Source: JALNZU01 sp964463695 (GTDB taxonomy: Bacteria; Bacteroidota; Bacteroidia; Bacteroidales; F082). Taken from it: a stretch of DNA of 64,000 nt. This document shows, piece by piece, positions 34,060 through 42,574 of the stretch. The notes below the pieces were generated by a model that did no database searches, was not told the origin of the DNA, and saw only the letters and a program-made list of their open reading frames with translations. The stretch covers positions 1-64,000 of the forward strand of contig CAYXCZ010000009.1 in the NCBI GenBank assembly GCA_964463695.1. Direction: 5' to 3'. The position numbers and the translations under genes were made by a program. Numbering within the stretch: position 1 is the first letter of the stretch; each line of letters begins with the position of its first letter.

Positions 34060-35441
34060 GTGAAGATATTTTTCAAGGATATAAAGGTTCCGGATTAGAA
34101 ATGTTGAAAAAATTCAACACGCGGGTCTGGGGACAAGCTGAAGTTGAAACAACACGCGGACGGTTTGTTGGCACTGTTTTACCCAGGGCTGAAAACGATG
34201 ATGATCAGCATATTGTATTGAAAATTGCAACGGGCTATAATGTTGGGATTGATGTAGCAACTATCACTTCCATTAAAGAAACGGGCTATAAAAAAGCCAA
34301 TTATAAAATTCCTGAAAAGCAATTTCCAGTCACCCAGGGTCTTCCAAAAGTTAAGCTTTTTGGAACTGGGGGTACGATCGCTTCACGTCTGGATTATCGC
34401 ACCGGCGCAGTGATTCCGGCCTTCTCACCAGGCGAACTTTATGGCGCTGTTCCCGAATTAGCAGATATCTGTAACCTTGAAACAGAGAAATTGTTTGCAG
34501 TTTTTAGCGAAAACATGGGGCCAAAACAGTACGTCGCACTGGCAAAAGCAATTGGAAAAGAGATTGAACTGGGTGTTGACGGTATTGTAATCGGACATGG
34601 CACTGATACGTTGCATCATACAGGTGCCGCACTTACTTTTATGTGTCAGAATTTACCTGTTCCGGTAGTGCTTGTGGGATCACAACGTTCGAGCGACCGC
34701 CCCAGTTCCGATGCCGCCCTAAACCTGATGCATGCAATGAGAACTGCCGGAACATCAGACATTGCCGAGGTGATGGTTTGCATGTTTGGCCCAACTTCGG
34801 ATGAATACGGACTATTGCATAAAGGAACCCGTGTTCGAAAAATGCATTCCAGTTACCGCAGCACCTTCCGAACAATTGGTGACACACCATTAGCGATGGT
34901 AAACAGAGAAAAAGTGACACCGATTCACAAAACTTACAACAAACGCAGAAACGACAAAAACGTGCAGATACTACCCTACTTCAGTGATGAAGTAACTATG
35001 CTGTATTACTATCCGGGCATGAAACCCGATACTATTGATGCTTTGGTAAATGCAGGTTACAGAGGAATTATCATCGTTGGAACCGGACTGGGGCACGTAA
35101 ATAAAGAGTTATATCCAGCTATAGAACGTGCCCATGCCAAAGGGGTTCATATGTTTATGACACTTCAAACGATCTGGGGTTATGTTCATATGTTTGTTTA
35201 CGATACAGGTCGTGATATGATGGCAAAAGGAATCATCCCTTCCGGTAATATGTTGCCTGAGGTGGCGTGGGTGAAATTAAGCTGGGTTTTGGGTCAAACA
35301 GATGATCCGAAAGAGGTCAGACGTCTGATGTTAACGCCGATAAATGATGAAATAACCCAGAGGGAACCCTACAATGGTTATCTTGTTTATCAGGGTGGCG
35401 TACCTGAGGTTGAAAGTTTTGTACGAAAAGTGCACAAATAA
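34056..35441 (+). CDS. gatD: Glu-tRNA(Gln) amidotransferase subunit D (archaeal-type, asparaginase-like)
   Basis: GatD releases ammonia for GatE. A 461-residue protein with an N-terminal GatD-specific beta domain (about 1-90) and an L-asparaginase fold: FGTGGTIAS (T104/T107), GHGTDT (T183, D184), and K262 in GTRVRKMHSS, i.e. the full Thr-Thr-Asp-Lys catalytic set described for archaeal GatD. The N-terminal domain and the partner gatE distinguish it from a stand-alone asparaginase. It overlaps gatE by 4 bp. Confidence 0.92.
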   Translation: MSEDIFQGYKGSGLEMLKKFNTRVWGQAEVETTRGRFVGTVLPRAENDDDQHIVLKIATGYNVGIDVATITSIKETGYKKANYKIPEKQFPVTQGLPKVKLFGTGGTIASRLDYRTGAVIPAFSPGELYGAVPELADICNLETEKLFAVFSENMGPKQYVALAKAIGKEIELGVDGIVIGHGTDTLHHTGAALTFMCQNLPVPVVLVGSQRSSDRPSSDAALNLMHAMRTAGTSDIAEVMVCMFGPTSDEYGLLHKGTRVRKMHSSYRSTFRTIGDTPLAMVNREKVTPIHKTYNKRRNDKNVQILPYFSDEVTMLYYYPGMKPDTIDALVNAGYRGIIIVGTGLGHVNKELYPAIERAHAKGVHMFMTLQTIWGYVHMFVYDTGRDMMAKGIIPSGNMLPEVAWVKLSWVLGQTDDPKEVRRLMLTPINDEITQREPYNGYLVYQGGVPEVESFVRKVHK

Positions 35442-35466
35442 ATCAATTTCCCAATTAAGCAAATGA

Positions 35467-36987
35467 CTACCAATTGATTTCAACTAGTTTGAAACCTTTT
35501 GTTTGGTATTCATGAATCATGCGCGCTCTTGATTTATCGGCCTCTGCCTTAGTTACAAATCCATTTTGTACGATATTTCCCTGATCTATGCGAGGCCAGG
35601 TTGGGAATGTTTGTATAAGCAACGATTGGAATTTCTCCTCAAGGATATAATCCTTTGGGAATTTCTTTACCGGACTGATAAAAAGATAATAAGCTTTTGT
35701 CCCCGTTTTATAAACATCGCTGTAACTTGATGAATACACGTAGAAATAAATGGGTTCCTGTCGCGAAGGGATGGGTGTAATAGTTTCCCAGTTTGACACT
35801 TGAACTTTAGTTTTTGCAGGGCCTTTGTTGCTGATAACACCATTGTTATAAACTCGTGCAATAAGATCCTGACCGGCTGATAATCCAGCAATTATAACAT
35901 CCAGATCGCCATCAAGATCATAATCACCCCATTCGCCTGAGCTGTTGTAAAGCGGAATTATTCCGGCTTTGATATCTCTGAAACGGTAGTTGCGTTCGTT
36001 ACTGTAAATTTTTGAAACAGGCCCGCTGTCCGACATACCACTCAGCAAAAGATCAAGATCTCCATCTAAATCCATATCGCCCCAATCGGCAAAACCATCG
36101 GTAACAGCTGTAAAAGATGCACTTACAGCACTAAATCCATTACGGTTATTCTTGTAAAGATGCGTCATTGGACGTCCATTTGATGTTTCCCCAAGCACAA
36201 TTAAATCATCATCGCCGTCATTGTCCATATCCCCAAATGCCAGGTTACTGTTTTTCAATCCTGTAAAAGGACTATGATTTTTACTAAACCCGCTTCCTTT
36301 ATTCTGGAACAATTGCGTAATGTTGTCTGAGTTTTTACTTATGCCAGTGATGAAAACATCGGGTAAACCATCGAGATTGTAATCATTCCATCGCGCCACG
36401 CCTCTGCGTACACCAGGAAGATTGAAATCAATCAAAACAAAATTCAAATTGCGGTCATTTCTGTATATCTGTGTAATTACACCATTTTCACTTTCTCCAC
36501 ACAAAATAACATCAAGATCTCCATCGCCATCCATATCTCCAAAGTCGATACTACCATCACGAACAGGGGTAAAAACAACTTTAGTGCGTATAAATGAACC
36601 ATTTGCTAAACCTTTATAAATAGTTCCCAATCGATTTCCATTCGCCGTTTCGCCTACGATCGCAAGATCATCAATACCATCAAGATCGGCATCACCTATT
36701 GAAAAATCACCACGAAAAAAATCAGGAATTCCTTTTTTACTCAATTCGAAACGGTCGTTGCGTTGGTTCATATAGGTTCTGGTTGCGACAGAAGATTGGT
36801 TTCCGGGAAAAAATTCTCCGGCCACAATAATATCCGGATCTCCATCACGATCGGTATCCATCCATCCGCTTGAGCTTTCAGCCACACCAGTCAAACCTGC
36901 TCTAATGTCAGTAAATGTCTGAGCCTGGGTATAGGAAGTTAACAACAGAATACCTAATAAAAAGCCTGAAATTTTTAACCGAGCCAT
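35467..36987 (-). CDS. FG-GAP/VCBS repeat secreted protein
   Basis: A 506-residue exported protein with signal peptide (ISGFLLGILLLTSYTQA). At least seven FG-GAP-like repeats with calcium-loop pattern DxDxDGDxD (DTDRDGDPD, DADLDGIDD, DMDGDGDLD, DYNLDGLPD, DMDNDGDDD, DMDLDGDLD, DYDLDGDLD) occupy about residues 30-390 and are expected to fold as a beta-propeller. The C-terminal 110 residues are of unknown family. I see no lipobox or type IX sorting domain. Confidence 0.85.
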   Translation of the reverse strand: MARLKISGFLLGILLLTSYTQAQTFTDIRAGLTGVAESSSGWMDTDRDGDPDIIVAGEFFPGNQSSVATRTYMNQRNDRFELSKKGIPDFFRGDFSIGDADLDGIDDLAIVGETANGNRLGTIYKGLANGSFIRTKVVFTPVRDGSIDFGDMDGDGDLDVILCGESENGVITQIYRNDRNLNFVLIDFNLPGVRRGVARWNDYNLDGLPDVFITGISKNSDNITQLFQNKGSGFSKNHSPFTGLKNSNLAFGDMDNDGDDDLIVLGETSNGRPMTHLYKNNRNGFSAVSASFTAVTDGFADWGDMDLDGDLDLLLSGMSDSGPVSKIYSNERNYRFRDIKAGIIPLYNSSGEWGDYDLDGDLDVIIAGLSAGQDLIARVYNNGVISNKGPAKTKVQVSNWETITPIPSRQEPIYFYVYSSSYSDVYKTGTKAYYLFISPVKKFPKDYILEEKFQSLLIQTFPTWPRIDQGNIVQNGFVTKAEADKSRARMIHEYQTKGFKLVEINW

Positions 36988-37109
36988 GTGTGAATAGTTT
37001 ATTAAGCAATATTACAATTTATTGAAAGATGGAACGATTCTAAATTTCGATTTTTCAACAATTAACGGCATTTTCTTCACTTAATTAATCATCATGAGGG
37101 AAATATATC

Positions 37110-37133
37110 TACTTTTGTGAAATATTTCACAAA
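37110..37133 (+). promoter_or_regulatory. mce promoter -7 element overlapping a perfect CRP-like palindrome
   Basis: TACTTTTG (37110-37117) is a -7 element. Over it lies a perfect 20-bp palindrome (37114-37133) whose core is TGTGA-N6-TCACA, the consensus of CRP/FNR-family operators. It ends 9 bp before the mce ATG. Being centred near the predicted start of transcription, a bound regulator would repress. Regulator identity is unknown. Confidence 0.65.
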
Positions 37134-37142
37134 CATAATTTT

Positions 37143-37559
37143 ATGAAACCGTCTCATATTGAACATATTGGCATTGCAGTTAAGTCGCTGGATGCAGCAA
37201 TACCCTATTATGAACAGTTATTAGGGTCACCATGTTATGCTATAGAAGAAGTAAAAGATCAAAAAGTGAAGACTGCTTTTTTCAGGATCGGGCAAACCAA
37301 AATAGAGCTTTTAGAGAGCACTGATCCCGAAGGGCCAGTGGGCAAATTCATCGAAAAAAAAGGTGAAGGAATTCATCATATAGCATTGGCTGTTAATGGT
37401 TTAGAAGATGCTTTAGAAGAAGTAAAAAATGCTGGTATAAAGCTTATCGACGAGCAACCACGCAAAGGTGCTGAAGGTTTGCACATTGCATTTTTACATC
37501 CCAAATCGAGTTTTGGTGTCTTAACAGAGCTTTGTGAAGACAAAAACACTACTTCATAA
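37143..37559 (+). CDS. mce: Methylmalonyl-CoA epimerase
   Basis: Interconverts (S)- and (R)-methylmalonyl-CoA. A 138-residue VOC-fold protein: HIEHIGIAVKSLDAAIPYYEQLLG at the start carries the first metal His, FRIGQTKIELLES a metal Glu, and EGIHHIALAV another metal His. Together with the downstream decarboxylase it belongs to the succinate-propionate pathway. It is separated from mmdA by 194 bp, so it may be transcribed on its own. Confidence 0.95.
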   Translation: MKPSHIEHIGIAVKSLDAAIPYYEQLLGSPCYAIEEVKDQKVKTAFFRIGQTKIELLESTDPEGPVGKFIEKKGEGIHHIALAVNGLEDALEEVKNAGIKLIDEQPRKGAEGLHIAFLHPKSSFGVLTELCEDKNTTS

Positions 37560-37680
37560 AAAAAAGGAAAATAAGACATTCTCTATAAATTTTTTTATTT
37601 AACTGTAGTCTTTCGGGTTATTTCTCATAGACTAAAAAGATGTAATTAAGAAAAACAGTATATAAAATTGCGCAATTACT

Positions 37681-37708
37681 GTCTAAAACAACTTTCTGTG
37701 TTTTAGAC
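37681..37708 (+). promoter_or_regulatory. Perfect hairpin in the mmdA upstream region
   Basis: GTCTAAAACA (37681-37690) and TGTTTTAGAC (37699-37708) form a 10-bp perfect stem with an 8-nt loop, 45 bp before mmdA. No T run follows, so it is not a standard terminator. A related shorter repeat TAGTCT/AGACTA lies at 37606-37634. Function unknown; operator or leader structure. Confidence 0.45.
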
Positions 37709-37753
37709 ATGAATATAAGATTTCATTAAGAAAAAATAGCAAATTAAAGCAAA

Positions 37754-39313
37754 ATGTCATTCGAAATTAAAATCCAAGAGCTTCTGGATAAGAGAGTTGA
37801 AGCTAAAAAAGGCGGAGGTCAAGCCCGTATTGATTCCCAACATGCCAAAGGTAAACTTACAGCTCGTGAACGGATCGAGCTCTTGCTTGATGAGTCAAGT
37901 TTTGAGGAATTTGACATGTTTGTCACTCATCGCTGCAGTAACTTTGGGATTGAAAATCAAGAGTATCTTTCTGATGGTGTTGTGACTGGTCACGGCACAA
38001 TTGATGGTCGTGTAGTCTATGTCTTTTCACAGGATTTTACTGTTTTTGGAGGTTCATTAAGTGAAACTTATGCCAATAAAATATGTAAAGTAATGGATCA
38101 GGCAATGAAAGTTGGCGCTCCTGTTATTGGCATTAATGATTCAGGAGGAGCACGAATTCAGGAAGGAGTAAATAGTCTTGCAGGTTATGCCGAAATTTTT
38201 CAGCGTAACATCATGGCATCAGGTGTTATTCCACAAATTTCTGCCATTTTCGGCCCATGTGCAGGAGGGGCAGTTTATTCTCCGGCACTGACAGACTTTA
38301 TTGTAATGTCCAAAGGAACCTCAAATATGTTTGTTACAGGTCCTAAGGTTGTAAAAACCGTAACTGGCGAAATCGTTACAGAAGAGGAGCTCGGAGGTGC
38401 AATGGTACATGCTACGAAATCGGGAATAACCCATTTTGTTGCAGAAGACGAGCAAGAAGGAATACAATTAATAAGGAAAATTATAAGTTATATCCCTCAA
38501 AATAATCTGGAAGACCCGCCAATGACTGTTTGCAGCGATCCAATTAATCGATTGGAAGACTCACTCAACTACATCATTCCTGATAACCCAAATAAACCTT
38601 ATGATGTAAAAGATGTGATATATAGCATTGTTGATGTTAGTGAGTTTTTGGAAATTCAACGGCATTTTGCGCCTAATATTATTACAGGTTTTGCCCGATT
38701 CAATGGAATGTCGGTTGGTATCGTTGCCAATCAACCTAACTACCTTGCAGGAGTCCTTGACATTAATGCTTCAAGAAAAGCAGCCCGTTTTGTAAGATTT
38801 TGTGACGCTTTTAACATCCCAATTTTGACATTGGTTGATGTTCCTGGCTTTCTTCCGGGCACAGCTCAGGAGTATGGCGGAATCATTATACATGGAGCTA
38901 AGTTATTATACGCATACGGTGAAGCTACAGTTCCAAAAGTCACTATCGTATTACGCAAGGCGTATGGTGGCGCATATTGCGTTATGAGTTCTAAGCATTT
39001 GAGAGGTGATATCAATTATGCATGGCCTGGTGCTGAGATTGCAGTGATGGGTTCAAAAGGAGCTATTGAAATTCTTCAACACAAAGCACTGGCATCAATT
39101 ACAAATCCTGAAGAAAAAGAGGCATTTTTGAAAAAAAGTGAAGAAGAATATCGTGAAAAATTTGCAAACCCATACAATGCAGCTAAATACGGCTATATTG
39201 ATGATGTGATTGAACCTCGAAATACACGATTCCGTGTTATCAGAGCCTTGCAGGCTTTAGCCACGAAAAAGGATGTGAACCTTCCGAAAAAACACTCCAA
39301 TTTACCCTTATAA
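37754..39313 (+). CDS. mmdA: Methylmalonyl-CoA decarboxylase alpha (carboxyltransferase) subunit
   Basis: A 519-residue carboxyltransferase that moves CO2 from methylmalonyl-CoA to biotin. Crotonase-fold motifs include GGARIQEGVNSLAGYAEIFQ and GPCAGGAVYSPALTDF in the N half and PGFLPGTAQEYGGIIIHGAKLLYAY in the C half. The adjacent OadG-like, biotin-carrier and OadB-like genes make a Na+-pumping decarboxylase more likely than an ATP-driven propionyl-CoA carboxylase; no biotin carboxylase gene is present nearby. Confidence 0.9.
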   Translation: MSFEIKIQELLDKRVEAKKGGGQARIDSQHAKGKLTARERIELLLDESSFEEFDMFVTHRCSNFGIENQEYLSDGVVTGHGTIDGRVVYVFSQDFTVFGGSLSETYANKICKVMDQAMKVGAPVIGINDSGGARIQEGVNSLAGYAEIFQRNIMASGVIPQISAIFGPCAGGAVYSPALTDFIVMSKGTSNMFVTGPKVVKTVTGEIVTEEELGGAMVHATKSGITHFVAEDEQEGIQLIRKIISYIPQNNLEDPPMTVCSDPINRLEDSLNYIIPDNPNKPYDVKDVIYSIVDVSEFLEIQRHFAPNIITGFARFNGMSVGIVANQPNYLAGVLDINASRKAARFVRFCDAFNIPILTLVDVPGFLPGTAQEYGGIIIHGAKLLYAYGEATVPKVTIVLRKAYGGAYCVMSSKHLRGDINYAWPGAEIAVMGSKGAIEILQHKALASITNPEEKEAFLKKSEEEYREKFANPYNAAKYGYIDDVIEPRNTRFRVIRALQALATKKDVNLPKKHSNLPL

Positions 39314-39317
39314 ATTA

Positions 39318-40208
39318 ATGGTTATGAAAGTGTTACATAAATATCTTCGCGTTTTTCTTTTATTGTTTTTTACCACATTTGTTCTGACAATAATCCAGGC
39401 TCAAAGTAGTTCTGATTTAAGAATCAACGAGATTCTTGTAATTAATGACTCAAACTACATTGATGATTTCGGTCAACGTAATGCATGGATTGAAATTTTT
39501 AATACTGCCTATAATAATGTGAATATTGCCGGGATGTATTTAACAGATGATCCGAATAATCCACAAAAATATCGCATTCCAAAAGGTGACCCTATAACGG
39601 TAATTCAGCCAAGGAACTATTTGGTGTTTTTTGCTGATAATCATACAACCCGAGGGATATTGCATTTAAATTTCGATTTGTCAAAAAGCGATTATGTTGG
39701 ACTATTTGATGTTAATGGCACCACCCTGATTGATGAAATTAGGTTTCCTAAACTTGAATCGGATATTTCTTATGGCAGAATAAGTGATGGGGCAGACCAA
39801 TGGGCTGTTCTTGAGAAAACGACTCCCAAATCAAATAATTTCACTGGAGTTATGTATAACTCTGGTGATGAATTTGTTAAAATAGATCCTTATGGTTTAG
39901 GGATGACTTTTGTAGCAATGTCTGTCGTGTTCCTTTCTCTGATTTTATTATATCTTGTTTTTAAAAACACAAGAAGACTTTATACGTTGAATTTAAAACG
40001 GCTTTTTTCTAAAGAAATGAATATGCCTGAAAATGAAGGCCTTCATGATATTTCAGGTGAGGTAAATGCAGCTATTTCAATGGCTTTGTATTTATATAGA
40101 AACGAATTACATGACCATGAGGAAACCGTTCTCACCATAAAAAAGGTGGCCAGAAGTTATTCGCCATGGAGCTCTAAAATTTATGGGTTGCGAACCTCAC
40201 ATAGATAA
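39318..40208 (+). CDS. OadG-family (delta) subunit fused to an N-terminal lamin-tail domain
   Basis: A 296-residue protein 4 bp after mmdA. Order: signal peptide (1-28), lamin-tail domain (about 31-165; DLRINEILVIND, RNAWIEIFNTAYNNVNIAGMYLTDD), then an OadG-like part with one TM helix (about 194-216) and a basic/acidic cytoplasmic tail. OadG/MmdD normally is a small (roughly 80-120 residue) membrane subunit; here the lamin-tail domain would face the periplasm. The position in the operon supports the assignment as the delta subunit. Confidence 0.8.
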   Translation: MVMKVLHKYLRVFLLLFFTTFVLTIIQAQSSSDLRINEILVINDSNYIDDFGQRNAWIEIFNTAYNNVNIAGMYLTDDPNNPQKYRIPKGDPITVIQPRNYLVFFADNHTTRGILHLNFDLSKSDYVGLFDVNGTTLIDEIRFPKLESDISYGRISDGADQWAVLEKTTPKSNNFTGVMYNSGDEFVKIDPYGLGMTFVAMSVVFLSLILLYLVFKNTRRLYTLNLKRLFSKEMNMPENEGLHDISGEVNAAISMALYLYRNELHDHEETVLTIKKVARSYSPWSSKIYGLRTSHR

Positions 40209-40260
40209 AAAAGGTTTTTATTACTCAAGCAAAAGTAATCTAAAATAATTATCAGATAAA

Positions 40261-40704
40261 ATGAAAAAATTCAAATTTACAATTAACGGCAACATATATG
40301 ATGTTGAAATTCAGAATATTGATGGAAATTTGGCCGATGTTGAGGTAAATGGAACGTCTTATAAAGTAGAGGTTGATAAACAATTGCAATCAACGAAAAC
40401 TCCCCGACTTTTGCGTACGATAAGTGTACCTAGTACAGATATGGCTCCCAGCACCGCCAAATTTGCCAATCCGGGAAGCCCAAAAGGTGCTGGAAGTGTC
40501 AAATCACCTCTTCCGGGCGTAATTCTCGATATTTTTGTTAGAGAAGGTGATTCAGTGAAAATGGGACAAAAATTACTGATGCTCGAAGCAATGAAGATGG
40601 AAAACAATATCAATGCTGATAAGGAAGGGCGTATTATTAGCTTAAAAGTGAGCAAGGGCGATAATGTAATGGAAGGCGATGTGTTAATAATAATTGGGGA
40701 TTAA
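40261..40704 (+). CDS. mmdC: Biotin carrier subunit of methylmalonyl-CoA decarboxylase
   Basis: A 147-residue biotin carrier. The biotinylation site is K112 in EAMKMEN, at the tip of a lipoyl/biotinyl domain (about 78-146). An N-terminal domain (MKKFKFTINGNIYDVEIQNI) and a Pro/Ser/Ala linker match the decarboxylase gamma-subunit layout. The stop is 1 bp before mmdB. Confidence 0.94.
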   Translation: MKKFKFTINGNIYDVEIQNIDGNLADVEVNGTSYKVEVDKQLQSTKTPRLLRTISVPSTDMAPSTAKFANPGSPKGAGSVKSPLPGVILDIFVREGDSVKMGQKLLMLEAMKMENNINADKEGRIISLKVSKGDNVMEGDVLIIIGD

Positions 40705-40705
40705 T

Positions 40706-41869
40706 ATGGAAAACTCAGCGAATTATATAACTTTTGTTACCGATCATCTCTATCAGTTCTATAGTTATACTTCTTTTGCCAATTTTACATTCGGTCATTT
40801 TATAATGATTTGTATTGGCTTATTTTTTATTTACCTGGCTATTTCTAAAGAATATGAACCACTGCTTCTTGTTCCAATCGGATTTGGGATAATTGTTGGT
40901 AACATTGCCTTTAAACCTGGTTTTCAGGTTGGAATTTATGAGACGGGAAGTGTTTTTAACTACTTATACTTTGGAGTGCTACAAGGCATTTATCCACCTT
41001 TAATTTTTTTAGGAATAGGTGCAATGACCGACTTCTCCGCATTGATATCAAACCCTAAACTGATGTTGATTGGAGCGGCGGCTCAACTAGGAATTTTTGG
41101 TGCATATGCAATTGCCTTACTTTTGGGTTTTAGCCCTGCAGAAGCTGGATCTATTGGAATCATTGGTGGTGCCGACGGACCTACTGCTATTTTCCTTTCA
41201 TCAAAACTGGCCCCTGACCTTTTAGGCGCTATTGCCATTTCGGCTTATTCTTATATGGCTTTAGTTCCGGTAATTCAACCACCGGTAATGCGCTTGTTAA
41301 CTACGAAAAAAGAGCGGCTAATCCGAATGAAACCCCCAAGAGCAGTTTCTAAAACTGAAAAAATAATGTTCCCAATTATTGGGTTACTGTTGACAGCTTT
41401 TATTGTTCCGTCAGCTCTTTCACTTTTGGGCATGTTGTTTTTTGGTAATCTTTTAAAAGAAAGTACAGTGACCAAACGATTGGCCGATACAGCAAAAGGA
41501 CCTTTGATTGATATTGTAACAATTCTAATAGGTTTAACAGTTGGTGCATCAACTCAGGCCACAACGTTTCTAACTGTGAAATCAGTTGGCATATTTGTTA
41601 TTGGCGCAGGGGCATTCATTATTGCTACATTCGGAGGAGTTTTGTTTGTAAAATTCCTTAATTTGTTTTTAAAAGAAGGAAATAAAATGAATCCTCTTAT
41701 CGGTAATGCAGGCGTATCTGCAGTACCTGATAGTGCACGGGTTTCACAAGTTATCGGACTTCAATATGACAAAACAAACCATCTTTTAATGCATGCTATG
41801 GGCCCCAATGTTGCTGGTGTAATCGGCAGTGCTGTCGCAGCAGGTATTTTGCTAGGATTTCTTTCTTAA
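40706..41869 (+). CDS. mmdB: Sodium-ion-translocating decarboxylase beta subunit
   Basis: A 387-residue polytopic membrane protein that decarboxylates carboxybiotin and pumps Na+. OadB/MmdB motifs: GIGAMTDFSALI, GGADGPTAIFLSSKLAPDL (with the functional Asp) and GNAGVSAVPDSARVSQVIG. The longer frame starts with TTG at 40694; ATG 40706 is chosen as it follows the mmdC stop by 1 bp. Last gene of the operon; terminator at 41896-41930. Confidence 0.94.
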   Translation: MENSANYITFVTDHLYQFYSYTSFANFTFGHFIMICIGLFFIYLAISKEYEPLLLVPIGFGIIVGNIAFKPGFQVGIYETGSVFNYLYFGVLQGIYPPLIFLGIGAMTDFSALISNPKLMLIGAAAQLGIFGAYAIALLLGFSPAEAGSIGIIGGADGPTAIFLSSKLAPDLLGAIAISAYSYMALVPVIQPPVMRLLTTKKERLIRMKPPRAVSKTEKIMFPIIGLLLTAFIVPSALSLLGMLFFGNLLKESTVTKRLADTAKGPLIDIVTILIGLTVGASTQATTFLTVKSVGIFVIGAGAFIIATFGGVLFVKFLNLFLKEGNKMNPLIGNAGVSAVPDSARVSQVIGLQYDKTNHLLMHAMGPNVAGVIGSAVAAGILLGFLS

Positions 41870-41895
41870 AAATTGATTTTATAATTATATTTACC

Positions 41896-41930
41896 GCCGG
41901 GAAGTAGCTTTATTCTTTCCGGCTTTTTTT
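41896..41930 (+). terminator. Terminator after the decarboxylase operon
   Basis: GCCGGGAA (41896-41903) pairs with TTTCCGGC (41916-41923, one G-U pair) and is followed by a seven-T run. Confidence 0.9.
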
Positions 41931-41950
41931 GTTAATTAACAGATCATCAT

Positions 41951-42562
41951 ATGCTTGTAATCGGGATCGCCGGAGGCTCAGGCTCAGGCAAAACAACCGT
42001 TGTTAAAAAGATCATCAGAGCTTTACCAAATAGCTCTGTATCAGTAATTTCACAAGATTCATATTACAAAGACAACGGACACCTCAGTCCCGAAGAGCGA
42101 AAGAAAATCAATTTCGACCACCCTTCTTCCATCGAATTTGAACTTCTGATCGATCAGATCGACCACCTCAGGAAAGGTGAAACAATACAAATGCCCATTT
42201 ATTCTTATGTAAGTTGTGCACGATCCGCTGAAACAATCCCTGTTAGACCTACTAAAGTCATTATTGTTGAGGGCATTCTGGTACTCACAAACTCCGATCT
42301 TCGCAACAGGATGGATATTAAAATTTATGTTGATGCAGATGGCGACGATCGTCTCATGCGAATCATTCAACGCGACATTGAAGAAAGAGGACGCACTTTC
42401 ATAGAAGTATTAAAGCATTATGAAACCTTTGTAAAACCAATGCACCTTCAATTTATTGATCCAACAAAACGTTTCGCTGATATAATTATCCCTCAAGGCG
42501 GCGCTAATCAAGTAGCTATTGATATCGTAGCTTCCCGCATAAGAATGAATCTAAACAATTAA
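41951..42562 (+). CDS. udk: Uridine kinase
   Basis: Phosphorylates uridine and cytidine in pyrimidine salvage. Walker A GIAGGSGSGKTTV at the N-terminus, the nucleoside-binding SQDSYYKD and FDHPSSIEFELL segments and VEGILVLTNSDLR are typical. It is 203 residues long. The propeller lipoprotein follows after 12 bp. Confidence 0.95.
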   Translation: MLVIGIAGGSGSGKTTVVKKIIRALPNSSVSVISQDSYYKDNGHLSPEERKKINFDHPSSIEFELLIDQIDHLRKGETIQMPIYSYVSCARSAETIPVRPTKVIIVEGILVLTNSDLRNRMDIKIYVDADGDDRLMRIIQRDIEERGRTFIEVLKHYETFVKPMHLQFIDPTKRFADIIIPQGGANQVAIDIVASRIRMNLNN

Positions 42563-42574
42563 AAAACGAACTTT

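Noticed and set aside
34056..35441. Calling this gene a plain L-asparaginase
   Set aside because: The N-terminal GatD domain and the 4-bp overlap with gatE argue for GatD.
35467..36987. Type IX sorted protein
   Set aside because: The C-terminal region lacks the sorting-domain pattern.
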